Source: an uncultured Phascolarctobacterium sp. (GTDB lineage: Bacteria; Bacillota; Negativicutes; Acidaminococcales; Acidaminococcaceae). Taken from it: 16,583 bases of DNA. Positions 1-8,154 of the stretch are shown in pieces. The first letter of the stretch is position 1; the number at the start of each line of letters is the position of its first letter. The translations under genes were made by a program, and so were the position numbers. The stretch spans positions 1-16,583 of the forward strand of contig CALCHC010000075.1 of assembly GCA_937901335.1 (NCBI GenBank), given 5' to 3'. Below the pieces are notes generated by a model. That model had not been told where the DNA came from. It ran no database searches and was given only the letters and a program-made list of their open reading frames with translations.

Positions 1-1
1 G

Positions 2-538
2 ATTGCAGCAGGCGCTATGATGGGTAGTGGTGGCTTAGTTGTTATGGACGAAGACACTTGCATGGTTGACGTTGCTAAGTTCTTCTTGAACTTCACTCAA
101 TCTGAATCCTGCGGCAAATGCACTCCTTGCCGTGAAGGTACCAAACGTATGCTGGAAATCCTTACCCGCATTACCGAAGGTCAAGGTATGGAAGGCGACA
201 TTGAACTTTTGGAAAGCCTTGCTAGAAACATTAAAGAAACTGCTTTGTGCGGTTTGGGACAAACTGCTCCTAACCCGGTACTCAGCACTTTGAAATATTT
301 CCGCCACGAATACGAAGCGCATATCAACGAAAAACGTTGTCCTGCTGGCGTATGCGAAAAACTTGCTAACTATACTATTACTGATGCATGTCGTGGTTGC
401 GGTCTTTGCGCTCGTAATTGTCCGGTACAAGCTATTAGCGGTAAAATTAAATCTAAACACGAAATTGATCAAACATTGTGCATTAAATGCGGTGCGTGCA
501 TGGGTGCGTGTCCCTTTAAGGCAATTACTAAAGGTTAA
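2..538 (+). CDS. hydB: NAD-linked [FeFe] hydrogenase, NuoF-like flavoprotein subunit, 3' end only
   Basis: This is the C-terminal 178 residues of a NuoF/HydB/HndC-type subunit; the start lies outside the window. In the family this subunit carries FMN and an Fe-S cluster and exchanges electrons with NAD(H) for the cytoplasmic hydrogenase. Two regions are visible. The first is a SCGKCTPCREG motif, the cysteine cluster that binds the NuoF 4Fe-4S centre. The second is a C-terminal ferredoxin domain with two 4Fe-4S motifs (CRGCGLCARNCP and CIKCGACMGACP). The extra ferredoxin domain is typical of hydrogenase-linked NuoF proteins and absent from most complex I NuoF. The stop overlaps the ribosome binding site of the next gene, so the two are translated as a pair. 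Family assignment is firm; whether the enzyme bifurcates electrons cannot be read from this fragment. Confidence 0.93.
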   Translation: MAAGAMMGSGGLVVMDEDTCMVDVAKFFLNFTQSESCGKCTPCREGTKRMLEILTRITEGQGMEGDIELLESLARNIKETALCGLGQTAPNPVLSTLKYFRHEYEAHINEKRCPAGVCEKLANYTITDACRGCGLCARNCPVQAISGKIKSKHEIDQTLCIKCGACMGACPFKAITKG

Positions 539-552
539 GGAGGAGCTTAAAA

Positions 553-2277
553 ATGACAATGGTAAATTTAACTATCAATGGTAAGCAAGTGCAAGCTCCT
601 CAAGGTGCGACTATTTTAGAAGTGGCGAGAGCAGCAGGAATTCATATTCCTACTTTGTGTTACCATCCGGAACTGCGTCCTGAAGGTGCTTGCCGTCTTT
701 GTATGGTAGAAGCTTCCGGTGCAAGAACTCTAGTTGCTTCTTGTGTATATCCTGTAAGTGAGGGTATGGTAGTAAATACCAATACTAATAAAGTACGTGA
801 AGCTCGCAAAATGGTAGTAGAACTTTTGTTGGCTAACCATCCGAAAGATTGCTTAAGCTGTCAAAAAAGTGGTGACTGTGAACTGCAAAAGATTGCCGCT
901 GATTTAGGTATGCGCAAAATTCGCTTTGAAGGTGGCGAAAGAAAAACTCATACCGTCGATTGCAGCAATCCGTCACTTGTACGTGACCAAGAAAAATGTA
1001 TCCTTTGCGGTCGTTGCATTCGTGTGTGCCGTGACGTTCAAGGTATGAGCGTATATAGCTTTGCAAGACGCGGTTTTGATACCATCGTTTCTACTGCTTT
1101 TGAAAGTGATTTGAAAGATGCAGTTTGCACTTACTGTGGTCAATGTGCAAGCGTTTGTCCCACTGGTGCTATTGTAGAAAAAGATGACACTGATAAAGTA
1201 TGGGCAGCAATCAATGACTCTGAAAAAGTTGTGTTGGTTCAAACTGCTCCTGCTGTACGTGTTGCTCTTGGTGAAGAACTTGGTATTCCTGCGGGCAGTG
1301 TTGTTACCGGTAAAATGGTTGCAGCGTTGCGTCGTTTAGGTTTCGACAAAGTATTCGATACCAATTTCTCTGCGGACTTGACTATTATGGAAGAAGGTCA
1401 CGAATTCCTGAACCGTTTGCAAAACGGTGGTGTTCTGCCTATGATTACTTCCTGCAGTCCTGGTTGGGTTAATATGATGGAACTTAAATATCCTGAATTA
1501 TTACCGCACCTTTCCACTGCAAAATCTCCGCAACAAATGTTTGGCGCCATCGCTAAAACTTACTATGCTGAAAAAGCTGGCATTGACCCTGCGAAAATTG
1601 TTTGCGTTTCCGTAATGCCCTGCACCGCAAAAAAAGCAGAAGCTGCTCGTGAAGAAATGTGTGCAAGCGGTTACCGTGATGTTGACGTTGTAATTACCAC
1701 TCGTGAGCTTGGTCGTATGATTCGTGAAGCAGGCATTGATTTTGCTAACCTGCCTGAAGAAAATTACGATTCTCCTCTGGGTGCTGGTACCGGTGCAGCA
1801 GTTATCTTTGGTACTACCGGTGGCGTAATGGAAGCGGCTTTGCGTACTGTGGCTGATGTTGTTTTGGGTGAAGAAATTGCTGACGTAGAATATAATGATG
1901 TTCGTGGTATGGAACAAACTCGTGAAGCTGTAATTAAAGTAGGCGAGGAAGAAGTGAAGATTGCTGTTGTACATACCTTGGCTTCCGCGAAGAAAATGTT
2001 AGACAGAATTAAAGAAGGTACCGCTGATTATCACTTCATTGAAGTAATGGCTTGCCCCGGTGGCTGCATTGGTGGCGGCGGGCAACCGGTTCCTGTGAAC
2101 GCTGAAATCAGGCAAAAACGTCGTGAAGCGCTCTTTGAATGCGATAGAGCAAACGAATTACGAAAATCGCACGAAAATCCTGAAATTAAAGTGCTTTATG
2201 ATACTTGGCTTGGAAAACCTCTTGGAGAAAAGGCGCATAGTCTTTTACACACGCACTATTCTGAGCAAAAACGCTAA
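553..2277 (+). CDS. hydA: [FeFe] hydrogenase catalytic subunit (NADH-dependent/bifurcating type)
   Basis: A 574-residue iron hydrogenase that reduces protons to H2, or the reverse, with electrons relayed from HydB. In order it shows a 2Fe-2S ferredoxin domain (Cys36, 47, 50, 64), a His-ligated 4Fe-4S site (His96, Cys100, 103, 109), two 4Fe-4S motifs (Cys149-159 and Cys192-202), and the H-cluster domain. The H-cluster motifs are TSCSPGW (around 299-305), MPCTAKK (355-361) and MACPGGCIGGGG (499-510). Length and domain order match the HndD/HydA class. The ATG at 553 is chosen because AAGGAGG at 537-543 sits 9 nt upstream; a second ATG at 559 is spaced too far. L1 has Ser where the classic TSCCPGW has a second Cys. 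A strong terminator follows, so this closes the hydrogenase operon. Confidence 0.96.
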   Translation: MTMVNLTINGKQVQAPQGATILEVARAAGIHIPTLCYHPELRPEGACRLCMVEASGARTLVASCVYPVSEGMVVNTNTNKVREARKMVVELLLANHPKDCLSCQKSGDCELQKIAADLGMRKIRFEGGERKTHTVDCSNPSLVRDQEKCILCGRCIRVCRDVQGMSVYSFARRGFDTIVSTAFESDLKDAVCTYCGQCASVCPTGAIVEKDDTDKVWAAINDSEKVVLVQTAPAVRVALGEELGIPAGSVVTGKMVAALRRLGFDKVFDTNFSADLTIMEEGHEFLNRLQNGGVLPMITSCSPGWVNMMELKYPELLPHLSTAKSPQQMFGAIAKTYYAEKAGIDPAKIVCVSVMPCTAKKAEAAREEMCASGYRDVDVVITTRELGRMIREAGIDFANLPEENYDSPLGAGTGAAVIFGTTGGVMEAALRTVADVVLGEEIADVEYNDVRGMEQTREAVIKVGEEEVKIAVVHTLASAKKMLDRIKEGTADYHFIEVMACPGGCIGGGGQPVPVNAEIRQKRREALFECDRANELRKSHENPEIKVLYDTWLGKPLGEKAHSLLHTHYSEQKR

Positions 2278-2297
2278 ATGTATTAAGTGAAGAACAT

Positions 2298-2336
2298 AAA
2301 TCCCCCTCTCGAAAGCAATCGGGAGGGGGATTTTTT
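2298..2336 (+). terminator. Intrinsic terminator after hydA
   Basis: A perfect arm of about 14 bp with one U-G pair (5' arm about 2298-2312, loop AAGCAA 2313-2318, 3' arm 2319-2332), very G/C-rich in the middle, runs into a T6 tract at 2331-2336. It separates the hydrogenase genes from the propionate operon. Confidence 0.95.
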
Positions 2337-2473
2337 GAAGAAAGTGTAAACAACAACCTTGCAATGTTACAATTTTCTTGGTATTATATTATGCGTTGAG
2401 CTTTATTTTTTCTTAGTGATTAAAAATTTTACGGTGAAAAGTTTGAAAAAACTGTGAAGAAATTTGCTTAATG

Positions 2474-2482
2474 TGTTATAAT
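2474..2482 (+). promoter_or_regulatory. Candidate SigA promoter, extended -10
   Basis: TGTTATAAT at 2474-2482 is a perfect extended -10 (TGn + TATAAT). No good -35 lies 17 nt upstream; the best is TGTGAA at 2453-2458. Transcription would start near 2489, giving a leader of about 225 nt. It follows the hydA terminator and precedes the first gene of the operon. Confidence 0.5.
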
Positions 2483-2526
2483 TGTATCAGTCAGTAGAAT
2501 AATAGCCAAAAATCTCGTGTTTTTTA

Positions 2527-2555
2527 GCAGGAGTTTTTTTGCGTGTGTCGAATAC
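2527..2555 (+). promoter_or_regulatory. Candidate SigH-type promoter
   Basis: GCAGGAGTT (2527-2535), an 11-nt spacer and GTCGAATAC (2547-2555) fit the Bacillus SigH consensus RnAGGAwwW-N11/12-RnnGAATww, with a mismatch at one W position in each half. Transcription would start near 2562. The match is by eye only, and whether this organism has a SigH-like factor is unknown. Confidence 0.35.
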
Positions 2556-2713
2556 GACTATTGAAGCCTGTGAAGTGTCTGCAAAATTTTTGGGAACACT
2601 TTTAAAACTGGTAAAGTCTTATGTGTAGGGCTGCTTTTAGCAGACTGCAGATAGGTTTTATATAAGGGAAACCTTAATAAACATAATGTCCTAAAATAAG
2701 GAGGAAGAAAAAC

Positions 2714-4228
2714 ATGATCGACATTAAAGATCGCATTTGTGACGTAGTAGCTGACAAAGTTATGTCCGCTGAAGCTGCTGCAGAATTCGTACAAGATGGT
2801 TACAACGTAGGTACCTCTGGTTTTACCCCGTCTGGTTACCCGAAAGCTGTTCCTCTGGCTCTCGCTGAAAGAGCTAAAACCGCTCCTTTCAAAATCAACC
2901 TTTGGACTGGCGCATCCGTAGGTCCCGAAATGGACTCTGCATTGGTTGACGTAGTTAACCGTCGTTTGCCCTACCAAACCAACAACGATATGCGTAAAGC
3001 TATCAACTGCGGTAAAGTAAAATACACCGACTTGCACTTGAGCCATGTTGCTCAAATGTCCCGTTATGGTTTCTATGAAAACCGTCGCGACGTTGACGTT
3101 GCAATCGTAGAAGTTTGCAAAATCATCGACCTCGGCGAAGGCAAAGTAGGCTTGATCCCGACCACTTCCATGGGTAACAGCTCCTCCTTCGTTCAATCCG
3201 CTAAAAAAGTTATCGTAGAAGTTAACGTAACTCAACCGGTAGCTCTCGAAGGCATGCATGACTCCTATGTTCCCCTGGATCCTCCGTGCCGTCAACCCAT
3301 CCCGGTAGTTGACTCCGGTACCATCATCGGCACCCCGTACATCCCCTGCGAAATCGAAAAAATCGCTGCAGTAGTTGCTTGCGACATCACCGATAAAGTT
3401 CGTCCGCTCGGCGCTATCGACGAAGACGCTCAAGCTATGGGCAAAAACTTGGTAGACTTCTTCAAAGCTGAAGTTGCTGCTGGCCGTCTCCCGAAAAACT
3501 TGTTGCCGTTGCAATCTGGTGTAGGTTCCGTTGCTAACGCAGTTATCAATGGCCTCGTTAACTCCGACTTCGAAGACCTCACCGTTTACACCGAAGTTAT
3601 CCAAGACGGTATGTTCGACCTCATCGATGCTGGCAAACTCCGCGTTTGCTCCGGTACCGCATTGAGCCCGTCCCCCGAATGCTTGGCTAAATTCTACGAA
3701 AACGTAGAAACCTACAAAAAATACATCATCCTCCGTCCGCAAGAAGTTGCTAACAGCCCGGAAGTTGCTCGTCGTATCGGCGTTATCGCTATGAACACCG
3801 CTATCGAAGTTGACATCTATGGTAACGTTAACTCCACTCACATCTGCGGCACCAAAATCATGAACGGCATCGGCGGTTCCGGCGACTATGCTCGTAACGG
3901 CTTCTTGACCGTATTCTTCACCACCTCCTTGGCAAAAGGCGGCGCTATCTCTTCCGTAGTTCCGTTCTGCAGCCATATCGACCACACCGAACATGACGTT
4001 GACGTTATCGTTTCCGAACGCGGCGTAGCTGACCTCCGTGGCCTCTGCCCGAAAGAACGCGCTCTGGTTATCATTGACAAAATTGCTAACCCGAAATATC
4101 AACCGATGTTGTTGGATTACTTCAACCGTGCATGCGAAGCTTGCGGCAACAGCCAAACTCCGCACATCCTGACCGAAGCATTCGATTTCCACAACCGTTT
4201 CGTTGCTACCGGCACCATGGAAAAATAA
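2714..4228 (+). CDS. Succinate/acetate family CoA-transferase (likely propionyl-CoA:succinate)
   Basis: A 504-residue member of the acetyl-CoA hydrolase/transferase family (Cat1, AarC, ScpC relatives). It moves CoA between acyl-CoA and a free acid through a glutamyl-CoA thioester. The motif TEVIQDG carries Glu294, matching the catalytic Glu of Acetobacter AarC, and GVGSVANAV (269-277) and GIGGSGDYARNG are family signatures. Length is normal. The start at 2714 has AAGGAGG 9 nt upstream. As the first gene of a cluster with mutase, epimerase and decarboxylase, it most likely activates succinate with CoA from propionyl-CoA, closing the cycle without ATP cost. Acetyl-CoA or succinyl-CoA:acetate specificity is possible, since substrate cannot be told from sequence alone. 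Codon use is strongly biased, suggesting very high expression. Confidence 0.92.
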   Translation: MIDIKDRICDVVADKVMSAEAAAEFVQDGYNVGTSGFTPSGYPKAVPLALAERAKTAPFKINLWTGASVGPEMDSALVDVVNRRLPYQTNNDMRKAINCGKVKYTDLHLSHVAQMSRYGFYENRRDVDVAIVEVCKIIDLGEGKVGLIPTTSMGNSSSFVQSAKKVIVEVNVTQPVALEGMHDSYVPLDPPCRQPIPVVDSGTIIGTPYIPCEIEKIAAVVACDITDKVRPLGAIDEDAQAMGKNLVDFFKAEVAAGRLPKNLLPLQSGVGSVANAVINGLVNSDFEDLTVYTEVIQDGMFDLIDAGKLRVCSGTALSPSPECLAKFYENVETYKKYIILRPQEVANSPEVARRIGVIAMNTAIEVDIYGNVNSTHICGTKIMNGIGGSGDYARNGFLTVFFTTSLAKGGAISSVVPFCSHIDHTEHDVDVIVSERGVADLRGLCPKERALVIIDKIANPKYQPMLLDYFNRACEACGNSQTPHILTEAFDFHNRFVATGTMEK

Positions 4229-4405
4229 TTCAAAAACTCTTGTTAAGTTTTTGAAAATAGGTTAAACTATAAAATGTACCTTGCCCATAGGATGGTATTT
4301 CTATGGGCGGGTCATTTATGAATTTGTTGACGAAGCGTGAGCTTTGCCATATACCGTCTATGACGGAACACTCTCACCATTGTTTCGGATACGTCCAATC
4401 CGAAA
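4229..4405 (+). promoter_or_regulatory. Densely folded leader of the mutase gene
   Basis: Four perfect hairpins follow each other between the CoA-transferase stop and the mutase ribosome binding site. They are 4229-4238/4246-4255 (10 bp, A/T-rich), 4283-4290/4301-4308 (GCCCATAG with CTATGGGC), a nested pair 4337-4341/4373-4377 enclosing CCGTC-TAT-GACGG (4354-4366), and 4383-4390/4398-4405 (TTTCGGAT with ATCCGAAA). A TATAAA at 4268-4273 could be a weak -10, without a clear -35. I see no B12 box, so I do not call a cobalamin riboswitch. It may process, stabilise or attenuate the message. Confidence 0.5.
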
Positions 4406-4440
4406 TATGTAAACCTAATATTTTAAGGAGGATTTTCAGA

Positions 4441-6087
4441 ATGGCATTTGAAGAAATTAAAGCTGGTTTAGAAAAATACACCGCTGGTGTAGAAGCTAAA
4501 CTCGACAAAAACCCTGAACGTGCAAACCTCGCACCTAACAGATTGTACACCCCGTTGGATCTCGGTGAAGGTTTCGACTATGTTGAAAAACTGGGCTTCC
4601 CCGGTGAATATCCGTTTACCCGTGGCGTACAACCCACCATGTATCGTGGTAAATTCTGGACCATGCGTATGTACGCTGGTTTCTCCACCGCAGAAGAATC
4701 CAACAAACGTTATCGTTACCTCTTGGCTAACGGTGGTTCCGGCTTGTCCTGCGCATTCGACCTTCCGACCCAAATCGGTTATGACTCCACTGACCCGATG
4801 TCCGAAGGCGAAGTTGGTAAAGTAGGCGTAGCTATCGACTCCTTGGCTGACATGGAAATCCTGTTCGACGGCATCGCTCTCGACCAAGTTTCCACCTCCA
4901 TGACCATCAACGCTCCTGCTTCCGTACTCCTCGCTATGTACATTGCAGTTGCTGAAAAACAAGGCGTTTCCGCTGACAAACTCCGCGGCACCATCCAAAA
5001 CGACATTCTGAAAGAATACGCAGCTCGCGGCACCTACATTTTCCCGCCCGCTCCGTCCATGCGTTTGATCACCAATATCTTCGAATATTGCTCCAAAAAC
5101 GTACCGCTGTGGAACACCATCTCCATCTCCGGTTACCACATCCGTGAAGCTGGTTCCACCGCTTCCCAAGAAATCGCATTCACCATCGCTGACGGTATCG
5201 CTTATGTAGAAGCTGCTATCAAAGCTGGTTTGGACGTAGACGCTTTCGCTGGCCGTCTCTCCTTCTTCTGGAATGCACACAACAACGTACTCGAAGAAGT
5301 TGCTAAATTCCGCGCTTCCCGTCGTGTATGGGCAAAAGTTATGAAAGAACGTTTCGGCGCTAAAAAAGCTAAATCCATGATGCTCCGCGTACATACCCAA
5401 ACCGCTGGCTCCATGTTGACCGCTCAACAACCGAACAACAACATCATCCGTGTTGCATTGCAAACCGCTGCTGCTGTAATGGGCGGCACCCAATCCTTGC
5501 ACACCAACTCCAAAGACGAAGCTTTGGCTCTCCCGACCACTGAATCCGTAACCATCGCTCTCCGTACCCAACAAATCGTTGCTTACGAATCTGGTTTGGC
5601 TGACACCGTTGACCCGCTGGGCGGTTCCTACTATGTAGAAGCTTTGACCGACAAAATCGAAGCTGAAGCTTGGGAATACATCCAAAAAATCGACGAAATC
5701 GGTGGCGCTCCGGAAGCTATCGCTAAAGGCTACATCCAAAAAGAAATCCAAGACTCCGCTTACAAATGGCAAATGGATATCGAAAAAGGCGACCGTATCA
5801 TCGTTGGCGTTAACAAATTCACCCAAGAAGAAGAACCCCCGACAAACTTGCTCCGCGTAGACGGTTCTGTAGGCAAATTGCAAGCTGACAAAATCGCTGC
5901 ATTGAAAGCTCGTCGTGACAACGCTAAAGTTGAAGAAACCTTGGCTGCTCTCGAAGCTGCTTGCGCAGGCGAAGACAACCTCATGCCGTTCATCCTCGAA
6001 GCTGTTCGTGCATATGCTACCGAAGGCGAAATCTGCGGCGTTATGAGAAAAGTATTTGGCGAATACAAAGCTAACATCACTCTCTAA
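4441..6087 (+). CDS. Methylmalonyl-CoA mutase, catalytic (TIM-barrel) subunit of split enzyme
   Basis: A 548-residue mutase large subunit that interconverts succinyl-CoA and methylmalonyl-CoA by an adenosylcobalamin radical mechanism. It contains only the substrate-binding barrel; the B12 domain is the next gene, as in archaeal-type split mutases (McmA1/McmA2). RMYAGFSTAEESN (Tyr79), TIQNDILKEY...R (Arg196) and ISGYHIREAG (His233) match the motifs of Tyr89, Arg207 and His244 of the Propionibacterium enzyme. The start at 4441 is chosen because AAGGAGG (4425-4431) lies 9 nt upstream and the protein then begins MAFEEI, as expected. The frame stays open back to 4303, but that stretch lacks a ribosome site and family similarity. 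Isobutyryl-CoA mutase is an alternative, made unlikely by the neighbours. Confidence 0.95.
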   Translation: MAFEEIKAGLEKYTAGVEAKLDKNPERANLAPNRLYTPLDLGEGFDYVEKLGFPGEYPFTRGVQPTMYRGKFWTMRMYAGFSTAEESNKRYRYLLANGGSGLSCAFDLPTQIGYDSTDPMSEGEVGKVGVAIDSLADMEILFDGIALDQVSTSMTINAPASVLLAMYIAVAEKQGVSADKLRGTIQNDILKEYAARGTYIFPPAPSMRLITNIFEYCSKNVPLWNTISISGYHIREAGSTASQEIAFTIADGIAYVEAAIKAGLDVDAFAGRLSFFWNAHNNVLEEVAKFRASRRVWAKVMKERFGAKKAKSMMLRVHTQTAGSMLTAQQPNNNIIRVALQTAAAVMGGTQSLHTNSKDEALALPTTESVTIALRTQQIVAYESGLADTVDPLGGSYYVEALTDKIEAEAWEYIQKIDEIGGAPEAIAKGYIQKEIQDSAYKWQMDIEKGDRIIVGVNKFTQEEEPPTNLLRVDGSVGKLQADKIAALKARRDNAKVEETLAALEAACAGEDNLMPFILEAVRAYATEGEICGVMRKVFGEYKANITL

Positions 6088-6131
6088 TTCTAAAATTTGT
6101 AAACACTAACAATATACGGAGGTAACTTATA

Positions 6132-6521
6132 ATGGCTAACATTAAAGTTTTAGTTGCTAAACCGGGTCTTGATGGTCATGACCGCGGTGCTAAAGTTGTA
6201 GCTCGTGCATTGCGCGACGCTGGTTTCGAAGTAATCTACACTGGTATCCGTTTGACCCCGGAACAAATCGCTGAAGCTGCATTGCAAGACGACGTACAAG
6301 TTGTTGCATTGTCCTTGTTGTCCGGCGCTCACAACACCCTGTTCCCCGCTTGCGTAGAACTCTTGAAAGCTAAAGGCTTGGAAGACGTTCTGGTAATCGG
6401 CGGCGGCGTTATTCCTGACGCTGACATCCCTGGCTTGAAAGCTGCTGGCGTTGCAGAAGTATTCACCCCGGGCACCCCGACCAGCGCTATCGTTGACTTC
6501 ATCAACGCTAACGTAAAATAA
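6132..6521 (+). CDS. Methylmalonyl-CoA mutase, B12-binding subunit of split enzyme
   Basis: A 129-residue cobalamin-binding (Rossmann-like) domain that pairs with the preceding catalytic subunit. It carries the signature GLDGHDRG (His16 is the expected lower cobalt ligand in DxHxxG), followed by SLLSGAH and GGGVIP, which line the dimethylbenzimidazole tail pocket in this family. Length equals the B12 domain of fused mutases. GGAGG at 6118-6122 gives a good ribosome site. It lies 44 nt after the large subunit, fitting stoichiometric expression. The next gene, MeaB, loads and protects this cofactor. Two hairpins follow the stop. Confidence 0.96.
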   Translation: MANIKVLVAKPGLDGHDRGAKVVARALRDAGFEVIYTGIRLTPEQIAEAALQDDVQVVALSLLSGAHNTLFPACVELLKAKGLEDVLVIGGGVIPDADIPGLKAAGVAEVFTPGTPTSAIVDFINANVK

Positions 6522-6524
6522 TTT

Positions 6525-6582
6525 AAAGTTAAGCGATTAACTTTTAAACCTTTATGCAGGGCGGAGTGTTTCCGCCCTGCAT
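6525..6582 (+). promoter_or_regulatory. Tandem intercistronic hairpins without a T tract
   Basis: The first hairpin has arms 6525-6532/6537-6544 closed by a GCGA (GNRA) tetraloop. The second has a perfect 12-bp, GC-rich stem (6554-6565/6571-6582). The second is followed by TAAAAAA, not by T's, so it is a poor terminator on this strand. It may protect the 3' end of an abundant mutase message from a less needed meaB segment, or attenuate read-through. Confidence 0.55.
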
Positions 6583-6618
6583 TAAAAAATACACTGACAA
6601 AGACAAGGCGGTGTGACT

Positions 6619-7557
6619 ATGGAAATCGTAGATAAATTATTAAATCATTCTCGTCTTGCATTATCTAAGGCGATTACTGCCGTTGAAAATGAATATGACG
6701 ATGCTGTCAAAATTATGACAGAAATCTATCCCCATACTGGTAATGCTTATGTAATTGGTATTACTGGCCCTCCGGGTGCTGGTAAATCCACCCTTACTGA
6801 TAAACTTGCAAAAGAATATCGCAAACGCGGTAAAACCGTTGGTATCGTAGCGATTGACCCCACCAGCCCGTATTCCGGCGGTGCAATCCTTGGTGACCGT
6901 ATTAGAATGATGGACTTGATGGCCGATGAAGGAATCTTTGTTCGTTCTATGGCTACTCGCGGCAGCCTCGGCGGCCTCTCCCAAAAAGCAGGCGATGCTG
7001 TAAAACTTATGGATGCTTTTGGCATGGACGTTGTTATCGTTGAAACCGTAGGCGTTGGTCAATCTGAAGTTGACATCGTTAAAACTGCAGATACCACTAT
7101 GGTAGTTGTAATCCCCGGCATGGGCGACGATATCCAAGCTATTAAAGCAGGTGTACTTGAAATCGGTGACCTTTTCACTATCAACAAAGCTGATCGTGAA
7201 GGTACAGACAAGCTCAACATTGAGATTGAAATGATGCTCGAATTAAATCCCGAACATGTTGGCTGGCGTCCTCCGATTAACAGGACCGTAGCTAGCAAGG
7301 GTGAAGGTATAGAAGCTGTTGTGGACTCCATTGAAGCTCACAAAGCATATTTGATTGACTCTGGTCGTTTGGCTGAAATCCGCAAAGCTCGTATTAAAAA
7401 CGAAGTTACTGCTATGCTCAATGACCGCGTAAATCGCTACATCGACAAAGAAGTTGTTTCCACTGATGAATTTGATGCTCTCGTAGTTCAAATGCAAAAT
7501 CGTGAAATCGAACCTTACTCTGTCGTTGATGATATTGTTGGTAAAGTTTTAAAATAA
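6619..7557 (+). CDS. meaB: MeaB-type G-protein chaperone of methylmalonyl-CoA mutase
   Basis: A 312-residue SIMIBI-class GTPase of the MeaB/ArgK family that guards loading of adenosylcobalamin into the mutase and protects it from inactivation. Visible motifs are Walker A GPPGAGKST (50-58), GIVAIDPTSPYSGGAILGDR (Mg/switch region), ETVGVGQSE, and the guanine-specificity motif NKAD. Length is typical. The ATG at 6619 is preferred over the GTG at 6613, because AAGGCGGTG (6605-6613) then becomes the ribosome site at proper spacing, while the GTG lies inside it. Codon bias is weaker than in the flanking enzyme genes (more ATT, CTT, TTA), consistent with lower expression of a chaperone. Confidence 0.95.
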   Translation: MEIVDKLLNHSRLALSKAITAVENEYDDAVKIMTEIYPHTGNAYVIGITGPPGAGKSTLTDKLAKEYRKRGKTVGIVAIDPTSPYSGGAILGDRIRMMDLMADEGIFVRSMATRGSLGGLSQKAGDAVKLMDAFGMDVVIVETVGVGQSEVDIVKTADTTMVVVIPGMGDDIQAIKAGVLEIGDLFTINKADREGTDKLNIEIEMMLELNPEHVGWRPPINRTVASKGEGIEAVVDSIEAHKAYLIDSGRLAEIRKARIKNEVTAMLNDRVNRYIDKEVVSTDEFDALVVQMQNREIEPYSVVDDIVGKVLK

Positions 7558-7594
7558 AACAACCAAAATAACAAACTTTTAGGAGGAATTTACT

Positions 7595-8023
7595 ATGGCA
7601 TTCAAAACTATTTGCGTAGACCACATTGGTATTGCTTGCGCTGACCTCGATGCAGCTGCAAAAATTTACACCGAAGTTCTCGGCTTGGAAATCACCAACA
7701 AAGAAGAAGTTAAAGAACAAGGCGTAGCTACCGTATTCATTCCCTGCGGCGAAACTTTGCTCGAACTCCTCGTTGACATCACCGAAAACAACGATGGCCC
7801 GATCGGCAAATACATCGCTAAAAACGGCCCTGGCATCCAACACATCGCTCTCCGCGTAGATGACATCAAAGCTGCTATCGCTGATATGCAAGCTGCTGGC
7901 ATCTCCATGATCGATAAAGTTGCTCGTAACGGCGCTGGCGCAATGAAAATTGCTTTCGTTCATCCGAAATCTGCTGGCTGCTTGTTGGAACTCTGCCAAC
8001 CGGCTGCTACCTATGTTGACTAA
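7595..8023 (+). CDS. mce: Methylmalonyl-CoA epimerase
   Basis: A 142-residue glyoxalase-fold protein with two beta-alpha-beta-beta-beta modules, which interconverts (R)- and (S)-methylmalonyl-CoA. Likely metal ligands are His10 (DHIGIA), Glu57 (LLELLV), His83 (IQHIAL) and Glu132 (LLELCQ), the usual spacing for the family. It links the mutase product to the decarboxylase. AGGAGG at 7581-7586, 8 nt upstream, fixes the start. Length and motifs are normal. Confidence 0.96.
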   Translation: MAFKTICVDHIGIACADLDAAAKIYTEVLGLEITNKEEVKEQGVATVFIPCGETLLELLVDITENNDGPIGKYIAKNGPGIQHIALRVDDIKAAIADMQAAGISMIDKVARNGAGAMKIAFVHPKSAGCLLELCQPAATYVD

Positions 8024-8071
8024 TTTATAAGCTTAGGTTTATAAATTATCTTAGGTATTTTTAACATTGTT

Positions 8072-8111
8072 ACATGGTGCAGGACGTGCAAGTGACACGT
8101 TCTGCACATGT
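8072..8111 (+). promoter_or_regulatory. Long intercistronic hairpin before mmdA
   Basis: A 16-bp stem with one bulged G and one G-U pair (5' arm 8072-8088, loop CAAGTGA 8089-8095, 3' arm 8096-8111). It is followed by ATATAAAATTT, not a T run. A smaller A/T hairpin (about 8025-8048) precedes it. GTGACA (8092-8097) and TATAAA (8113-8118), 15 nt apart, could form a weak internal promoter. The role is unknown; separating the mutase and decarboxylase halves of the operon is plausible. Confidence 0.5.
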
Positions 8112-8154
8112 ATATAAAATTTGTTCTCCCAATAATTGATGGAGGTGTAAGACA

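Larger units (their letters stand above)
2337..2713 (+). other. Gene-free leader of the propionate operon
   Basis: No reading frame with a credible ribosome binding site is seen here. The stretch holds two promoter candidates (described separately) and a 5' UTR of roughly 150-225 nt. The UTR carries a CTGC-TTTTA-GCAG hairpin and a 5-bp hairpin with a GAAA tetraloop (TAAGG 2663-2667, CCTTA 2672-2676). AAGGAGG at 2698-2704 serves the CoA-transferase. I recognise no known riboswitch. Confidence 0.6.

Noticed and set aside
4303..4440. In-frame N-terminal extension of the mutase
   Set aside because: No ribosome site supports it, the DNA is occupied by hairpins, and family proteins begin at MAFEEI behind AAGGAGG.
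4264..4440. Cobalamin riboswitch before the mutase
   Set aside because: The conserved B12 box and the expected larger fold are not seen.
6554..6590. Intrinsic terminator after the mutase small subunit
   Set aside because: The strong stem is followed by A's, not T's, on this strand, and same-strand operon genes continue 30 nt later.
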